Shown here: piece after piece, positions 62,491 through 64,000 of the stretch | How the letters are laid out: every line of letters begins with the position of its first letter | Numbering within the stretch: position 1 is the stretch's first letter | Origin: Sphingomonas spermidinifaciens | GTDB taxonomy: Bacteria; Pseudomonadota; Alphaproteobacteria; Sphingomonadales; Sphingomonadaceae | DNA length: 64,000 nucleotides | Reading direction: 5' to 3' | NCBI RefSeq assembly: GCF_002351485.1 | Contig: NZ_NWMW01000001.1 | Span: 1,302,001-1,366,000, forward strand | The notes under the pieces: model-generated | Told to the model about the DNA's origin: nothing | Database searches by the model: none | The model's input: only the letters and a program-made list of their open reading frames with translations | Made by a program: the position numbers and the translations under genes

Positions 62491-64000
62491 CAGCGTGCTT
62501 CCTTCAGAAGCGGCCGCGCCGCCAGCGTGTCGAGATAGGTGCGATTGGTCGGCAGGCTCGCCGCCAGCGCCCGCGCGCGCTGGCGCAGCTGCCCCATCCG
62601 ATCGGCGACCGGGGCGGCATCCTCGATCCGCATGGCCGGCGGCGGCGGCATGGGCGCGCCCATCCCATAGAGGACATACTGGTGGCTGGCGGCGGGGAAC
62701 AGCTCGTCCACCGCGTCAAAGTCGCTCGGCATCGGCGCACGGTGACGCCAGCGATCGAGCATCACGCCCAGCTCCGCCGGGATCGTCGCGGGGTCGCGAT
62801 GCGCCTGCCAATAGGGCTCGTCACGCTCGCTCAGTACGTAATGGAGCTTGAGGAAGGCGACGATCCGGTCCCAGCGCTGCCTGAATCGCGCGTTGAACCG
62901 CCCGGCCGCGCCCGCCATTGCACCGGGGTCGGCGGGGAAATCCTCGACCAGCGCGTCGAGCGACAGCTCGATGAGAACGATCGCCGACGCCTCGAGCGGT
63001 TCGAGGAAGCCGGCCGAGAGCCCGATGGCGAGGCAATTGCCCGCCCAAAAGCGCTCGCGATGCCCCGACCGGAACTGAAGCTTGCGGAACGAAATCGCCC
63101 GCGGATCGCAATCGGGCGCGCTTCGGCGGAGATAGTCGGTCAGCACCGCTGCCGCCCGATCGTCGTCCATATGCGCCGAGGCATAGACGCAGCCGATCCC
63201 GCGCCGCGTCGGCAGGCCGATATCCCAGATCCAGCCCGCTTCATGCGCAGTCGCGTCGGTGACGGCGGCGATCGTCGATCCCGGCGCCACCGGCACCTGC
63301 ACCGCCAGCGCCCGGTCGTTGAACAGAGCGTCCGACCGATCGACGAACGGCACCCTGCAATACCCGCCTAACAAGAGCGCGGCATGACCGGTGCAGTCGA
63401 TGAACAGGTCGCCCGCGACCTCGCCGTTGGCGCGCGTCGCGACGGCGGCGATCGTGCCGCCCTCGCCCGGCACCACGCTCTCGACATGATCGGCGATGTG
63501 GGCAACGCCCAGCCGCTCGGTCGCGTGGGCGCGGAGCAGCGCGGCGAACTTCCCCGCGTCGAGGTGATAGGCGTAGTTGAGTGCCCCGGCATAGTCGGGC
63601 ATCGCCGGCTGGCGCGGAGCGAGGCCGCGTTCCGCGACCGCAGGCTGCGCGCAGACGGCATCTGCGAACGCTCCCGCCCCGCCCCAGCCCGCGACCAGCG
63701 CCGCCGCCGATCCCTCCACCGGCGGGGTGAAGGGGTGATGATAGGCATCGCGCCCGTCGCGCCAGCCGAAGAAGCGCGAGCCCTGCTTGAAGCTGGCGTC
63801 GCAGGCCGACAGGAATTCTGTCTCGGATATGCCGATGCGGGACAGGGTGCAGCGCATCGTCGGCCAGGTGCCCTCGCCCACGCCGATCGTCGGGATGTCG
63901 GGCGCCTCGATCAGCGTCACCTGCACGCGGCCGGGTTCGACGGCGGCGGCGAGGCGCGCGGCGGCGAGCCAGCCCGCGGTCCCGCCGCCGACGATCACGA
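62490..64000 (-). CDS. Second tryptophan-halogenase-family flavoprotein, 5' end missing
   Basis: About 502 residues are visible; the frame is open to the window edge, so a few N-terminal residues are missing. FAD motif [25 protein letters not shown], the lysine in [13 protein letters not shown], and [19 protein letters not shown] match the family. The signature is WIWDIG rather than WxWxIP, the Pro being Gly, so halogenase activity is less certain than for the first copy. First gene visible of the halogenase-SapC-cupin-halogenase-lacI operon. Confidence 0.82.
   Translation of the reverse strand, partial: VIVGGGTAGWLAAARLAAAVEPGRVQVTLIEAPDIPTIGVGEGTWPTMRCTLSRIGISETEFLSACDASFKQGSRFFGWRDGRDAYHHPFTPPVEGSAAALVAGWGGAGAFADAVCAQPAVAERGLAPRQPAMPDYAGALNYAYHLDAGKFAALLRAHATERLGVAHIADHVESVVPGEGGTIAAVATRANGEVAGDLFIDCTGHAALLLGGYCRVPFVDRSDALFNDRALAVQVPVAPGSTIAAVTDATAHEAGWIWDIGLPTRRGIGCVYASAHMDDDRAAAVLTDYLRRSAPDCDPRAISFRKLQFRSGHRERFWAGNCLAIGLSAGFLEPLEASAIVLIELSLDALVEDFPADPGAMAGAAGRFNARFRQRWDRIVAFLKLHYVLSERDEPYWQAHRDPATIPAELGVMLDRWRHRAPMPSDFDAVDELFPAASHQYVLYGMGAPMPPPPAMRIEDAAPVADRMGQLRQRARALAASLPTNRTYLDTLAARPLLKEAR

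Overview
The window is about 64 kb of high-GC chromosome from an alphaproteobacterium, almost certainly a sphingomonad (Sphingomonas or a close relative). The main reasons are a serine palmitoyltransferase very like that of Sphingomonas, with its dedicated acyl carrier protein and an epimerase-type ceramide reductase; a PhyR-NepR-EcfG general stress locus with a PhyP-type partner; a TrcR/DUF1013 regulator and an NDUFA12 homologue; and the alphaproteobacterial order argS-SPOR-nagZ-scpA-scpB-tatABC. I see no tRNA, rRNA, CRISPR, prophage or insertion sequence. Almost everything is chromosomal core or lineage-specific sequence.

Layout. 0-5 kb: end of a VOC protein, formaldehyde dehydrogenase, a Y-family polymerase behind a clear SOS box, an OmpA-type lipoprotein split by a frame change at an A9 run, a second lipoprotein and an orphan ParA. 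5-16 kb: aat overlapping a DUF2155 gene tail to tail, NDUFA12, TrcR, a glycosyltransferase with an LpxH-like phosphoesterase, a quinone reductase, clpA, a TorF-type porin, a small acidic protein and cspA. 16-27.5 kb: obgE-proB-cerR-acp-spt-sensor kinase-lptF-lptG on the plus strand, a desaturase on the minus strand, then a probable ceramide synthase. Together these look like a module for making and exporting sphingolipids, which replace LPS in this lineage.

27.5-34.3 kb: xth, erpA, an M23 peptidase and the overlapping chain glnE-bcp-DUF455. 34.4-39 kb: the general stress response, with two NepR-like proteins, EcfG, PhyR, a PhyP-type protein whose ATPase site is degenerate, a 45-residue membrane protein and an entericidin-like lipoprotein; several genes have EcfG-like promoters. 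39-47.2 kb: tatABC, scpAB, nagZ, SPOR, argS and rarD, with a tfoX-like gene inserted on the opposite strand.

47.4-53.1 kb: an SDR enzyme, a 760-base stretch with no convincing gene, trmB, then a compact unit consisting of a secreted Gly-rich PRC-barrel protein, a secreted subtilase, an ECF sigma factor and its anti-sigma factor. The sequence GGGA(T/C)GAA-N15-CGTT precedes all three transcription units, in both directions from the sigma-protease intergenic region, which suggests a self-contained regulon. 53.2-58.1 kb: an Mfd-type helicase, an aldo/keto reductase and a small lipoprotein. 58.2-64 kb: a LacI regulator at the end of a minus-strand operon with two tryptophan-halogenase-like flavoproteins, a JmjC-like cupin and a SapC protein, the kind of set found beside TonB-dependent receptors.
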